Shown: positions 8,362 to 16,480, counted from the stretch's first letter. The stretch: 28,320 nucleotides of DNA from an uncultured Eubacteriales bacterium (GCA_900554485.1 USHO01000004.1:1-28320); one strand, 5' to 3'. Notes: generated from the letters alone by a model not told the origin. Numbers and translations: made by a program.

Positions 8362-9318
8362 TTATCTGTCTTCTCTGAAATAATTAAGTCCGAGCGATGC
8401 CGGAGGCTGAGCGTTCTTGCTATCGAAAATACTCGTAACGATAAGAACAAGTACCGTTACAAGGTAGGGGATCATTTTTACGAGTTCGATTTGAGCAAAC
8501 GTAATACCCTTAACGTAATTTACGACTATATACAGACCGCCGAACACTATCGAGCCGAGAATAGACAACACCGGACGCCATAAAGTGAAGATGACGAGCG
8601 CAATGGAAAGCCAACCGAGACCTTCGATTATATACTCCCAGTTACCGCCCATATAATCCATAATCGTAAACAGTCCGCCGATTGCCGAAATCGCGCAACC
8701 AATCATCGTGGCAACGTATTTATACATCGTTACGTTTACGCCTGCGGCATCCGCCGTCGCGGGATTTTCACCGACGGCTTTCAGATTAAGACCGACCCTT
8801 GTCTTATTGAGAATCACCTGCGCGACGATGGCGATAATAATCGCAAGGTAAACCAATATTCCGTACGAAAAGAACAGTTTACCGAAAGCGCCGAGACTGT
8901 CGGCAAACGGAAATACGGTTCTGTAATATTTGCTTGCTCTTGCTATTATTGCGATTTTTGCTTTGATTTTATTGATAAAGTGTCCTGCCAGACCAACGCC
9001 GAACGTCGTCATCGCAAGTCCTGTCACGTTCTGATTTGCCTTTAACGTAACCGTTAAAAAACTGTAAAGACAACCCATCAACGCGCCCGCGATTATCGTG
9101 GTCAAAAGAGGTATAAGTACCAGTAATATCGGCGCAGACGTCCCGACTGCTTTTATTACATAATACTCAGTAAGGCACCCCACAGCAGCACCGACACTCA
9201 TAACGCCCGGCACACCTAAATTCAGATGTCCCGACTTCTGGGTGATTATCTCACCGGTGGAACCGTACAAAAACGTTGCGCTCAATCTTATTGCCGAATA
9301 TAAAAAATTAACGAACAT
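8362..9318 (-). CDS. ABC transporter permease, nucleoside/simple-sugar type (second permease)
   Basis: The 318-residue polytopic membrane protein belongs to the BPD_transp_2 family used by BMP-type nucleoside importers such as B. subtilis NupQ (YufQ). Visible: multiple hydrophobic segments and the family pattern TVTLKANQNVTGLAMTTFGVGLAGHF. Later come TRVGLNLKAVGENPATADAAGVNV, the cytoplasmic loop that contacts the ATPase, and LGWLSIALVIFTLWRP. The open frame extends 11 codons upstream, but the ATG at 9318 has AGGAGG at correct spacing and overlaps the preceding permease by 11 bases, so it is taken as the start. It is the last gene of the riboswitch-controlled operon and pairs with the next permease to form the heterodimeric channel. 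Substrate is inferred from the operon (purine nucleosides), not from this protein alone. Confidence 0.9.
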   Translation of the reverse strand: MFVNFLYSAIRLSATFLYGSTGEIITQKSGHLNLGVPGVMSVGAAVGCLTEYYVIKAVGTSAPILLVLIPLLTTIIAGALMGCLYSFLTVTLKANQNVTGLAMTTFGVGLAGHFINKIKAKIAIIARASKYYRTVFPFADSLGAFGKLFFSYGILVYLAIIIAIVAQVILNKTRVGLNLKAVGENPATADAAGVNVTMYKYVATMIGCAISAIGGLFTIMDYMGGNWEYIIEGLGWLSIALVIFTLWRPVLSILGSIVFGGLYIVVNYVKGITFAQIELVKMIPYLVTVLVLIVTSIFDSKNAQPPASLGLNYFREDR

Positions 9319-10420
9319 CGGATTTTGCCTCCTTTTTATGCGATCTGGCAAGTTTTACCGAATAGGTAATGAAAAATTCGCCGGCGATAATAATCATAAA
9401 CACCAGACCGATCATTACTTGCGAAAAGAACGAATTGGTAACCTGAATATTCATCATAACTTCTGCCGAACCCATACTTAAAAACTCAACCAGCAACGCT
9501 GTCAAAATCATCATATACGGATTAAATTTAGCAAGCCATGAAACCAGAATCGCCGTAAATCCCCTGCCGCCTACCGTCGAAGAACTTACCGTATAATCGA
9601 TGCCGCCGGCAATGATAAAACCGACCAGTCCGCAAATCGCGCCAGACAACACAAGCGTCCTTATGACGACTTTCTTTACGTTTATACCGATATATTTTGC
9701 GGTTCTTTCGCTTTCGCCGACAACGGATATTTCATAGCCGTGCTTTGTGTATTTAAGGTAGATTGCCAAAAAAGCCCCCATAACGGCTGCGACGATTACG
9801 CACAACCACGCATCGCTCCCGCCGATTAAAGGCAGACGTCCGTAATCCTGTCTGGGCAACGTTCCCGTTCCGGTCGTAACCCATGCCTTGATATAATACA
9901 AAACGAGTTGTAACGCAATATAGTTCATCATAAGCGTGAACAACGTTTCGTTGGTTTTCCACTGAGCCTTGAATATCGCAGGAATAACCGCCCACAACGC
10001 ACCCGCGCCTACCGACGATATAAACATCAATATGATTAACAGCCAGTTCGGAATTTTACCGCCTAGATTAAACATACAGGCGACACAGGCAAATGCTCCT
10101 ATCAGAACCTGACCTTCCGCTCCGATATTCCAGAATTTCATCTTATATGCAGGAGTAACAGCCAACGCTATCAACAACAAAATCGACGTATCTTTCAGCG
10201 TTTTCAAAATCTTTGTCTTTGAGCCGAATGCGCCTTGGAACATATATTTTATTGCCTTGAACGGAGATAACTTAAACGAAATAAGCATCATTATCAGACA
10301 AACGACGAATGCTCCTAAAACCAGACCCGCATAAATCAATGCGGTTTTCCATTTCGGTATGCCTGCGCGTTTAGTAACATGAAACAAAGGTTCTCTGACT
10401 TTTTTTTCACGATTATTCAT
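9308..10420 (-). CDS. ABC transporter permease, nucleoside/simple-sugar type (first permease)
   Basis: The 370-residue membrane protein matches the NupP/YufP type permease. It has an N-terminal hydrophobic helix (WKTALIYAGLVLGAFVVCLIMMLISF), then ALAVTPAYKMKFWNIGAEGQVLIGAFA, a hallmark segment of this permease family. WKTNETLFTLMMNYIALQLVLYY and the coupling loop HGYEISVVGESERTAKYIGINV follow. A TTG at 10429 opens the frame, but AAGGAG lies nine bases before the ATG at 10420, which is chosen. This start overlaps the end of the ATPase gene by eight bases, indicating translational coupling. It acts in the cytoplasmic membrane with the second permease, the double ATPase and the BMP lipoprotein. 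Confidence 0.9.
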   Translation of the reverse strand: MNNREKKVREPLFHVTKRAGIPKWKTALIYAGLVLGAFVVCLIMMLISFKLSPFKAIKYMFQGAFGSKTKILKTLKDTSILLLIALAVTPAYKMKFWNIGAEGQVLIGAFACVACMFNLGGKIPNWLLIILMFISSVGAGALWAVIPAIFKAQWKTNETLFTLMMNYIALQLVLYYIKAWVTTGTGTLPRQDYGRLPLIGGSDAWLCVIVAAVMGAFLAIYLKYTKHGYEISVVGESERTAKYIGINVKKVVIRTLVLSGAICGLVGFIIAGGIDYTVSSSTVGGRGFTAILVSWLAKFNPYMMILTALLVEFLSMGSAEVMMNIQVTNSFFSQVMIGLVFMIIIAGEFFITYSVKLARSHKKEAKSDVR

Positions 10421-11963
10421 CTTCTGCAACTCCTTCTTGATTTACATTGTCGGTAAGCGTCATAAGTCTGCCGATTTCGGTTTTATCCGCCGTTCTTCCG
10501 TCGACGATACCGGTCACCCTGCCGCCGCCGATTACCATTATACGATCGCATAACGCAATAAGCACGTCAAGGTCTTCGCCTACGAATATTACAGACGCCC
10601 CTGTCTTCTTCTGGTCGTTCAATAAATTGTAAATCAGGTAAGACGAATTTATGTCGAGACCTCTTACCGGATATGCCACCATCAGAACTTTCGGCGAAGA
10701 CGATATTTCTCTGCCGACAAGTACCTTTTGTACGTTTCCGCCTGACAATTTTCTGACTTGTGTATGCGCGTCGGGCGTAACCACTTCGAGTTCGTTTATA
10801 ATATCGTCTGCCAGCACGTTTGGTTTCTTCCTGTTCAGAAATATCGACTTACCGGACGTATAACTTCTTAACATCATATTGTCTATGATGTCCATATTAC
10901 CGACAAGCCCCATTCCGAGTCTGTCTTCCGGCACGAAAGACAAACGCACGCCGAGTTCCCTGATCTGTAACGGGGTTTTATCTCTCAGATTAACCGTATC
11001 GCCGCTTGCGGGGTCTATATACAGAATTTCGCCGCTCTGCAGTTTCTGAAGTCCCGCTATCGCCTCGAGCAACTCTCTTTGTCCGCTGCCCGCTATACCC
11101 GCAATACCTAATATTTCACCCGAATTTGCCTCGAACGAAATATTCTTTAACACCTTGACGCCTTCGTGATTTACACAATTAAGATCCTTTACGACCAGAC
11201 GAGGTTGAGGGTCCACAGGTTCGCTGCGCTCGATATTAAGCGCGACTTTTTTTCCGACCATCATTTCCGTCAACTCTTCTTCGGAAGTCTCGGACGTTTT
11301 TACCGTGCCTATATACTCCCCTTTGCGTAAAACGGCAACGTTATCGGATATTGCCATAACTTCGTTAAGTTTATGAGTTATTATTATTATCGATTTCCCG
11401 TCTTCTTTCATTTTACGAAGTACGGTAAACAGTTTATCTATTTCCTGCGGCGTCAAAACCGCCGTCGGTTCGTCAAGAATAAGTATATCGGCACCGCGAT
11501 ATAGTACTTTTATTATTTCTACGGTCTGCTTTTCCGAAACCGACATATCGTATATTTTTTTATCGGGGTCGAGAATAAAACCGTATTTAAGCGCTATTTC
11601 ATACGCTTTAGCGCTTATATTTTTCATTTTGAATTTTTCGTTCTTCAAACCAAGGACTATATTCTGCGCCGCAGTAAATACGTCTACGAGTTTGAAGTGC
11701 TGGTGTATCATGCCTATTTTATATTTGAAGGCATCTTCGGGAGAACGGATTACCACTTCTTCTCCGTTAATAAAAATCTGCCCCTCGTCGGGATAATAAA
11801 TTCCCGAAATCATATTCATCAAGGTTGTTTTTCCGCTTCCGTTTTCTCCGAGTAAAGCGAGTATTTCACCCTTTTCCAATTTAAGGTTAATATCTTTGTT
11901 CGCGACTACGCTACCGAATCTTTTAGTTATCCCTTTTAATTCTATTGCAATATTGTTTTCCAA
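10413..11963 (-). CDS. ABC transporter ATPase with two ABC domains, nucleoside import
   Basis: The 516-residue protein contains two fused nucleotide-binding domains, as in RbsA/NupO-type importers. Domain 1: Walker A LGENGSGKTTL (about 39-49), signature MSVSEKQTVEI and Walker B ILILDEPTAVLTPQE, followed by the H-loop IIITHKLNEV. Domain 2: degenerate Walker A IAGIAGSGQRELLEA, signature LSGGNVQKVLVGRE and a degenerate Walker B (VLMVAYPVRGLD) lacking the catalytic Glu, which is normal for the second half of this family. The start is TTG at 11963, seven bases after GGAGG; no ATG fits. It lies 123 bases downstream of the BMP gene across a GC-rich stem-loop. Permease genes overlap its end. It powers uptake through the two permeases. 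Confidence 0.93.
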   Translation of the reverse strand: MENNIAIELKGITKRFGSVVANKDINLKLEKGEILALLGENGSGKTTLMNMISGIYYPDEGQIFINGEEVVIRSPEDAFKYKIGMIHQHFKLVDVFTAAQNIVLGLKNEKFKMKNISAKAYEIALKYGFILDPDKKIYDMSVSEKQTVEIIKVLYRGADILILDEPTAVLTPQEIDKLFTVLRKMKEDGKSIIIITHKLNEVMAISDNVAVLRKGEYIGTVKTSETSEEELTEMMVGKKVALNIERSEPVDPQPRLVVKDLNCVNHEGVKVLKNISFEANSGEILGIAGIAGSGQRELLEAIAGLQKLQSGEILYIDPASGDTVNLRDKTPLQIRELGVRLSFVPEDRLGMGLVGNMDIIDNMMLRSYTSGKSIFLNRKKPNVLADDIINELEVVTPDAHTQVRKLSGGNVQKVLVGREISSSPKVLMVAYPVRGLDINSSYLIYNLLNDQKKTGASVIFVGEDLDVLIALCDRIMVIGGGRVTGIVDGRTADKTEIGRLMTLTDNVNQEGVAEDE

Positions 11964-12033
11964 ATCTATACCTCCGCAACGCGTTACGCCGTAAAGAAAA
12001 TTTCTTAAATCAAATCAACCGCAATGAGCAACT

Positions 12034-12059
12034 AAAGGCGGAGTGAAAACTCCGCCTTA
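12034..12059 (-). promoter_or_regulatory. GC-rich intercistronic stem-loop without a U-tract
   Basis: AAGGCGGAGT and ACTCCGCCTT form a 10-bp perfect stem with a four-base loop (TTTC on the minus strand), between the BMP gene and the ATPase gene. The sequence after it on the minus strand (TTTAGTTGCTCATTGC) is not a proper T-run, so it is more likely an mRNA-stabilising or partial attenuating hairpin than a full terminator. Such an element would keep binding-protein mRNA more abundant than transporter mRNA. Confidence 0.6.
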
Positions 12060-12086
12060 GCGCTGTCAAATTTTATCCGACTACGA

Positions 12087-13334
12087 TTAAAACATCGTGT
12101 TGAGCAATGTAATGCCGTCTATCTGGTAATCAAAGTAAGGAGCAGACTGTACCTTGGATTCCTTGAATATTCCGTTTTCGATTACGTTCACGCCGTTTAC
12201 TATCTTCTCGGTAACAGTATCATTTTTGACCGTAAATTTAGACGTATCGAATACGTTGAGAGTGCCGTTCGCAAGAGCGTTCCTTACTTCTACGAGTTTT
12301 TCTACGGTTCCGTTAGCGGCAACGTCGCCGTTTACTTTGGAAAGAACTACCGAGCCGGTTTTAAGACTTCCTACATAGTCCTGCGTTATCGGCTGACCCT
12401 TGACGGTCTGAGCGATGATGTGCTTGATGTAGGGCGCCCAGTTGATCGCAGAAGAAATAACGAAGGATTCGGGGCAGGATTCATAAGTGCTGCCGTTGTA
12501 AGAAACATTGGGGATACCTGCCTCTTCACAAGCAGAAGGAGCACCCATCGAGTCTGCGTGTTGCGAAATAAGTTTGGCCCCACCGTTGATCAACGCCTCT
12601 GCAGCGGACTTTTCATCGGCGATACTGTACCAGGAACCGGTAAATCTTACATCCATTTTAACGTTGGGAACAATGGACTTTGCGCCAAGGTAGAAAGAAG
12701 TATAACCGGAAATAACTTCGGCGTAAGTGTAAGCACCTACATAACCCATTTTAGCGTTGGCATCGGAAACGTTTCCGTCGTTATCAGCATAAAGTTCTTT
12801 AAGTTTCATACCTGCGGCAACACCGGCAAGATATCTGCCCTCATATATGGAGGCGAAAGCGTTGAAGAAGTTGTCAAGACCGGAAGACGCAGCCTGAACG
12901 CCGGTAGCGTGGCAGAACATTACGTCGGAGTGTTCCTGAGCCGCAGCTTTGATATAGTCTTCATGACCGAAAGAATCTGCAAAAATTACGTTGCATCCCG
13001 CTTCTACAAGTTCGTCGGCAGCGGTTTTGCAGGTCGCGTTTTCGGGAATACCGGTCTTGATTACAAGTTGATTGGCATTCATACCGAGTTGCGCAACGGC
13101 TTCTCTTGCGGCTCTGATGAAGTTAAGGTCGTAAGTCGATGACTCGTCGTGAAGGCAAATCATACCGATCTTGAAATCAGCGGGTACCTGAAGGGACGAA
13201 TAATCGGGTTCTTCGAGTCCTGCAAACGCGGGAATCTCGAGTTCGCCGACTTTTTCGGCATTGTCATTCTTACAGCCGGTGAACGCGCAAAGCGCAAGCA
13301 CGAGAGCAAGTACGAGAGTTAAAAGTTTCTTCAT
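12087..13334 (-). CDS. BMP-family nucleoside-binding lipoprotein
   Basis: The 415-residue substrate-binding protein belongs to the BMP/Med/PnrA family, whose characterised members bind purine nucleosides outside the membrane and deliver them to the ABC permeases. It starts with a lipoprotein signal peptide (MKKLLTLVLALVLALCAFTGC; Cys21 is the expected lipidation site in the lipobox FTGC). The mature part shows FKIGMICLHDESSTYDLNFIRAAREAV, an aromatic/Asp ligand region, then CNVIFADSFGHEDYIKAAAQEH, FASIYEGRYLAGVAAGMK and KLISQHADSMGAPSACEEAGI, all typical of the family. An AGGAG site precedes the ATG. It lies 82 bases downstream of xpt, with no complete terminator between, so the guanine riboswitch probably controls it. 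Substrate such as guanosine or inosine is inferred from this context. Confidence 0.92.
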   Translation of the reverse strand: MKKLLTLVLALVLALCAFTGCKNDNAEKVGELEIPAFAGLEEPDYSSLQVPADFKIGMICLHDESSTYDLNFIRAAREAVAQLGMNANQLVIKTGIPENATCKTAADELVEAGCNVIFADSFGHEDYIKAAAQEHSDVMFCHATGVQAASSGLDNFFNAFASIYEGRYLAGVAAGMKLKELYADNDGNVSDANAKMGYVGAYTYAEVISGYTSFYLGAKSIVPNVKMDVRFTGSWYSIADEKSAAEALINGGAKLISQHADSMGAPSACEEAGIPNVSYNGSTYESCPESFVISSAINWAPYIKHIIAQTVKGQPITQDYVGSLKTGSVVLSKVNGDVAANGTVEKLVEVRNALANGTLNVFDTSKFTVKNDTVTEKIVNGVNVIENGIFKESKVQSAPYFDYQIDGITLLNTMF

Positions 13335-13374
13335 TTACTTTTCTCCTTCGCCTTTATAAGGCAAAAATTTTATA

Positions 13375-13390
13375 TGTAATAAAAATTACA
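13375..13390. promoter_or_regulatory. Small palindrome between xpt and the BMP gene
   Basis: TGTAAT and ATTACA flank four A bases (loop TTTT on the minus strand). It could be a weak hairpin in the mRNA or a DNA-binding site. Nothing in the sequence decides between them. It lies about 40 bases before the BMP start codon. Confidence 0.3.
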
Positions 13391-13416
13391 CCCAAAAAAT
13401 AAAAATCCCGCTCGGT

Positions 13417-13989
13417 TTACGCTCGGAATTTTATACCCTGCGGAGTCATCTCGTCGATAATCGCAAGCGATTCGACCCTGTAACCCGCATTTCTTAAATT
13501 GTCGCCGCCATGCTGAAAACCCTTTTCGATGGCGATTGCGCAACCTGCGACTTTCGCGCCGGAAGTCTCAACAATTTTGATGAGACCGTTAAGCGCCGCT
13601 CCGTTGGCAAGGAAATCGTCGACGATAAGAATTCTTTCGCCTGCCGAAAGATAATCTTTGCCGACTACGACTATATTGCTTTTTTTATGCGTATAACTGT
13701 AAATTTCAGCCGAATATACATCGCCCGAAACGTTTTGCGCACCGCCCTTTTTCGCATATACGGCGGGAACGCCGAGTTTATGCGCGACGCAGACCGCAAA
13801 CGGAATGCCAGAAGCCTCGACCGTGAGAACTTTATCGATTTTTTCGCCCGCGAAAAGTCGGGCAACCTCGTCACCCATGCTCATAAGAAACTCAACGTCT
13901 AACCGCTGATTGAGAAAACTTCCGACTTTAAGCACGTTGCCGTCTAAAATCTTCCCTTCTTCGATTATCTTTTCTTCAAGCGTTTTCAT
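13417..13989 (-). CDS. xpt: Xanthine phosphoribosyltransferase
   Basis: Converts xanthine (and guanine in some members) plus PRPP to the nucleotide in the cytoplasm, a purine salvage step. The protein has 190 residues, close to B. subtilis Xpt. It begins MKTLEEKIIEEGKILDGNVLKVGSFLNQRLDV, which is characteristic of Xpt, and has a TVEASGIPFA segment and the PRPP-binding loop ILIVDDFLANGAAL (about 120-133). The open frame runs upstream through the leader RNA, but the ATG at 13989 has CGGAG five bases before it and the upstream residues are meaningless leader translation. A purine riboswitch and two terminators precede it. It is the first gene of the operon with the BMP-type nucleoside transporter. 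XMP made here joins the pool produced by guaB. Confidence 0.95.
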   Translation of the reverse strand: MKTLEEKIIEEGKILDGNVLKVGSFLNQRLDVEFLMSMGDEVARLFAGEKIDKVLTVEASGIPFAVCVAHKLGVPAVYAKKGGAQNVSGDVYSAEIYSYTHKKSNIVVVGKDYLSAGERILIVDDFLANGAALNGLIKIVETSGAKVAGCAIAIEKGFQHGGDNLRNAGYRVESLAIIDEMTPQGIKFRA

Positions 13990-14013
13990 AAGTTCTCCGT
14001 CAGTGTAAAAATG

Positions 14014-14042
14014 AAAAACAAAAAAACAGGTTATATAACCTG
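14014..14042 (-). terminator. Second intrinsic terminator in the xpt leader
   Basis: A perfect palindrome CAGGTTATATAACCTG (14027-14042) is followed on the minus strand by seven T and further T-rich sequence. It stands between the riboswitch terminator and the xpt ribosome site, so transcripts that escape the first terminator meet a second. With only six or seven stem pairs it is weaker than the first. Confidence 0.7.
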
Positions 14043-14049
14043 CTTGCCA

Positions 14050-14093
14050 ATAATAAAAACGGAAAACCGCGCGAACACAAGTCCGCGTCTTCC
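14050..14093 (-). terminator. Riboswitch expression-platform terminator
   Basis: On the minus strand GGAAGAC-GCG-GAC pairs with GUU-CGC-GUUUUCC (one bulge, some G-U pairs) around a UUGU loop, followed by TTTTTATTATT. The 5' arm begins directly after the P1 3' strand of the purine aptamer (UAUUGGAGGAAGAC). This is the arrangement needed for ligand-stabilised P1 to release the terminator and for an antiterminator to form without ligand. Confidence 0.8.
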
Positions 14094-14094
14094 T

Positions 14095-14161
14095 CCAATA
14101 GTCGCAACTTTTACGGCGTGCGGTAGAAACGTCTGAGCCATCATCCTCAAACCTATATTGG
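14095..14161 (-). promoter_or_regulatory. Purine riboswitch aptamer, guanine-type
   Basis: The 67-nt aptamer on the minus strand has a perfect P1 (CCAATA/TATTGG) and P2 GUUUGAG/CUCAGAC closing a loop GAUGAUGG. Next come the invariant J2/3 core GTTTCTACC, the L3 loop CCGTAAA and J3/1 GACTAT. The pyrimidine that reads the ligand (position 74 in B. subtilis xpt; base 14101 here) is C, which predicts guanine/hypoxanthine rather than adenine. The GG of L2 and CC of L3 needed for loop-loop contact are kept. L2 is one base longer than in B. subtilis, and P3 seems to have a bulged U. It controls xpt and probably the downstream nucleoside transporter as an OFF switch. Confidence 0.93.
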
Positions 14162-14186
14162 CAATCGCTATTCAATTTACAGGCAT

Positions 14187-14216
14187 ATTATAACCTGTCC
14201 TTATACCTTTTGTCAA
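14187..14216 (-). promoter_or_regulatory. Promoter of the riboswitch-xpt operon
   Basis: On the minus strand, perfect -35 TTGACA (14211-14216) and perfect -10 TATAAT (14187-14192) are separated by 18 bp. Predicted start is near 14180, about 20 bases before the aptamer. Confidence 0.85.
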
Positions 14217-14284
14217 CCGAATTTATATGGGTAATCGCAAAATATTTTTTTATTTTTTTGCGCCCCACTATATATTGCGGTCGA

Positions 14285-14313
14285 TTGACTTATCGGCGTA
14301 GGCGTGATAATAT
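14285..14313 (+). promoter_or_regulatory. Promoter of topB, adjacent to the start codon
   Basis: -35 TTGACT (14285-14290), 17-bp spacer and -10 TAATAT (14308-14313). Transcription would begin around 14320, within two bases of the topB ATG at 14322, leaving no room for a ribosome-binding site. Confidence 0.6.
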
Positions 14314-14321
14314 ATATAGTA

Positions 14322-16400
14322 ATGATAGCAATAATCGCCGAAAAACCGAGCCTTGCCAGAAACATAGTCGAAGGCATAGGTAAAATGAATAAAAAAAGCG
14401 GGTACTTCGAGAATTCGGAGTATATCGTCACTTATGCGTTCGGGCATCTTTTTTCCCTTTGCGACATAGAGGATTATTCCGATAACCGCGATCGCGACAA
14501 ACCCGCCCGCTGGACGATGGACGGTCTTCCGTGCTACCCCGACAAATTCAGATTCAGACTAAAAGACAGCGACGACGGAAAAGCCGACGAAGGCGTAAAA
14601 AAACAGTTTGAAACGATTTCGGCGATAATCAACCGCGACGACGTTACCGCAATCGTAAACGCGGGGGACTCCGACAGAGAGGGAGAAATAATCATACGCC
14701 TGTGCATAGAACACGCACTGAAAACTCCGAAAAAACTTTTGAGGCTGTGGCTGCCCGATCAGACGCCTCAGACCGTCAGTAAAGCACTTTCGGAAATGAA
14801 AGAGGAAAAATTTTACGACAACCTTGCCAACGAGGGATTTTCGCGCACATATATAGATTGGCTGTACGGCGTAAACCTTACTCGCTACGCCTCGCTTAAA
14901 TCGGGAACGCTACTGCGCGTCGGCAGAGTTATCGTGCCTATCGTAAAAGCGATTTACGACCGCGACCGCGAAATCGAAAACTTCAAACCCGAAATTTATT
15001 ACGCCCTCGTAAGCAAAGCGGAGACCGACGGTGAAGTTATCGAACTGGTATCGAAATACAGGTTCGGCAAAGACGAAAAGAACAAAGCCGAACGTTGTTG
15101 CGAACGAATGAACGCTCTCGACGCCGTTGTTACCGAAAAAAAATCGAAAAAAGAAATTCTACCCCCGGGGAAACTCTATTCTCTCACCAAATTGCAGAAC
15201 TATCTCGGGAAAAAGTATAAAATGACTATGGAAACAAGTCTTGCAACGGCGCAGAAACTATATGAACGCGGTTTTATAAGTTACCCGCGAACTAACAGCG
15301 AATACCTCGCGACAAACGAAAAAGACAAATTCAAGACAATAATCGCGTCCGTTAAAAAACTGGGATACGACGTCGTTTTCAAAGATAAAAAGACCATTTT
15401 CGACGATTCTAAAATCGAGGCGCACTCCGCCCTGACGCCCACATACAAAATACCGTCGAAAGGCGATTTATCGGAAGAAGAAAATCTGGTTTACACTGCC
15501 ATAATGCGGCGTTTCGCAGCGGTTTTTTGCGCGGAAGACTGTCTCAGCGAAAAATCGGAACTCACGATTTCGCTCGGCGGCAAAGAGGATTATTCTATAA
15601 AGGGATCTATAATACTGACGCCCGGCTGGACGAAATACGACGGGGGCGAAAGAAAAGACAAGATTTTGCCGAAACTCGAAAAAGGCGACAAAGTAAACGT
15701 AAACTTCCGACCAGAAGAAAAACAGACCGTTCCGCCTAAACACTACACCATAGAGACACTGAACAACTACCTCAAAAACCCGTTCCGCGAAGACAAGGCG
15801 TCTGCCGACGATAACGACGACGAAGATTATAAGGCGATATTCAAGGGTTTGGAACTCGGCACGGAGGCCACGCGCACCGGCATTATAGACAACGCGAAAA
15901 AAAGCAAATACATATCGCTTAAAAAAGACGTATATTACATCGAAAACGGCGGAAAATTTTTAATAGAACAACTGACAGATATGAAAATATCGATGGACAA
16001 ATACAAAACCAGTCAACTTGGTCAGGCATTAAAGAAAGTTTATCGCGGAGAAATTACCGTAGACGACTGCGTAAAAGAGGCAGAAACGGAAATATCGGAA
16101 ATATTCTCGCACTCGCACGACGAAAACGGAAACGGCTTTTACGGAGACGTCGTCGGCATATGCCCGAAATGCGGTAAAAAACTTATACGCGGACGATATA
16201 ACTACTGTTGCGAGGGCCGCGAAAACTGCGACTTCAAAATAAACTTCAACATACTCTCCTGTCCGATAAGCAAACCACAGGTGCGAAAAATACTGCAGGA
16301 CGGCGTAAGCGATAAATTGAATTTTGTCTCTAAGAGCGGAAAAAAATTCGACGCAAAACTCAGATTGTCGCCCGATTTCAAACTGAATTTTGAATTTTAA
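14322..16400 (+). CDS. topB: DNA topoisomerase III (type IA)
   Basis: Relaxes or decatenates DNA by single-strand passage. The 692-residue protein starts with the TOPRIM motif MIAIIAEKPSLARNI (catalytic Glu7) and contains TYAFGHLFSL, the metal-binding DSDREGE (116-122) and the active-site region GFISYPRTNSEYL with Tyr321. Near the C-terminus a four-Cys zinc element appears (CPKCGKKL...CCEGRENC). The usual GRVQTPTL motif is altered to GRVIVPIVK, which marks a divergent subgroup. A GTG at 14304 could extend the frame by six codons, but the ATG at 14322 starts directly with the family N-terminus. No Shine-Dalgarno is present. The gene is monocistronic, flanked by a divergent xpt promoter upstream and a strong terminator downstream. 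Plasmid-type topoisomerase III is an alternative origin, but no mobile element is seen. Confidence 0.93.
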   Translation: MIAIIAEKPSLARNIVEGIGKMNKKSGYFENSEYIVTYAFGHLFSLCDIEDYSDNRDRDKPARWTMDGLPCYPDKFRFRLKDSDDGKADEGVKKQFETISAIINRDDVTAIVNAGDSDREGEIIIRLCIEHALKTPKKLLRLWLPDQTPQTVSKALSEMKEEKFYDNLANEGFSRTYIDWLYGVNLTRYASLKSGTLLRVGRVIVPIVKAIYDRDREIENFKPEIYYALVSKAETDGEVIELVSKYRFGKDEKNKAERCCERMNALDAVVTEKKSKKEILPPGKLYSLTKLQNYLGKKYKMTMETSLATAQKLYERGFISYPRTNSEYLATNEKDKFKTIIASVKKLGYDVVFKDKKTIFDDSKIEAHSALTPTYKIPSKGDLSEEENLVYTAIMRRFAAVFCAEDCLSEKSELTISLGGKEDYSIKGSIILTPGWTKYDGGERKDKILPKLEKGDKVNVNFRPEEKQTVPPKHYTIETLNNYLKNPFREDKASADDNDDEDYKAIFKGLELGTEATRTGIIDNAKKSKYISLKKDVYYIENGGKFLIEQLTDMKISMDKYKTSQLGQALKKVYRGEITVDDCVKEAETEISEIFSHSHDENGNGFYGDVVGICPKCGKKLIRGRYNYCCEGRENCDFKINFNILSCPISKPQVRKILQDGVSDKLNFVSKSGKKFDAKLRLSPDFKLNFEF

Positions 16401-16406
16401 GAAAAC

Positions 16407-16448
16407 AAAAATCCTCTCCGCCGCGTTTAATGCGGCAGAGAGGATTTT
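16407..16448. terminator. Strong bidirectional terminator after topB
   Basis: AAAATCCTCTCCGCCGC pairs with GCGGCAGAGAGGATTTT (one mismatch) around a GTTTAAT loop, with A and T tracts on the two flanks. It ends topB on the plus strand and would also end transcription from the minus-strand remnant at 16481-16651. Confidence 0.88.
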
Positions 16449-16480
16449 CTGTTCAGCACTGTTTACCCTTTATCGGTAAA

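Noticed and set aside
13411..13425. Repeated CTCGG at the end of xpt as a possible terminator
   Set aside because: The two copies are direct, not inverted, and cannot form a hairpin.
13990..14175. N-terminal extension of xpt through the leader RNA
   Set aside because: The stretch is the riboswitch and terminators; the Xpt N-terminus and Shine-Dalgarno fit the ATG at 13989.
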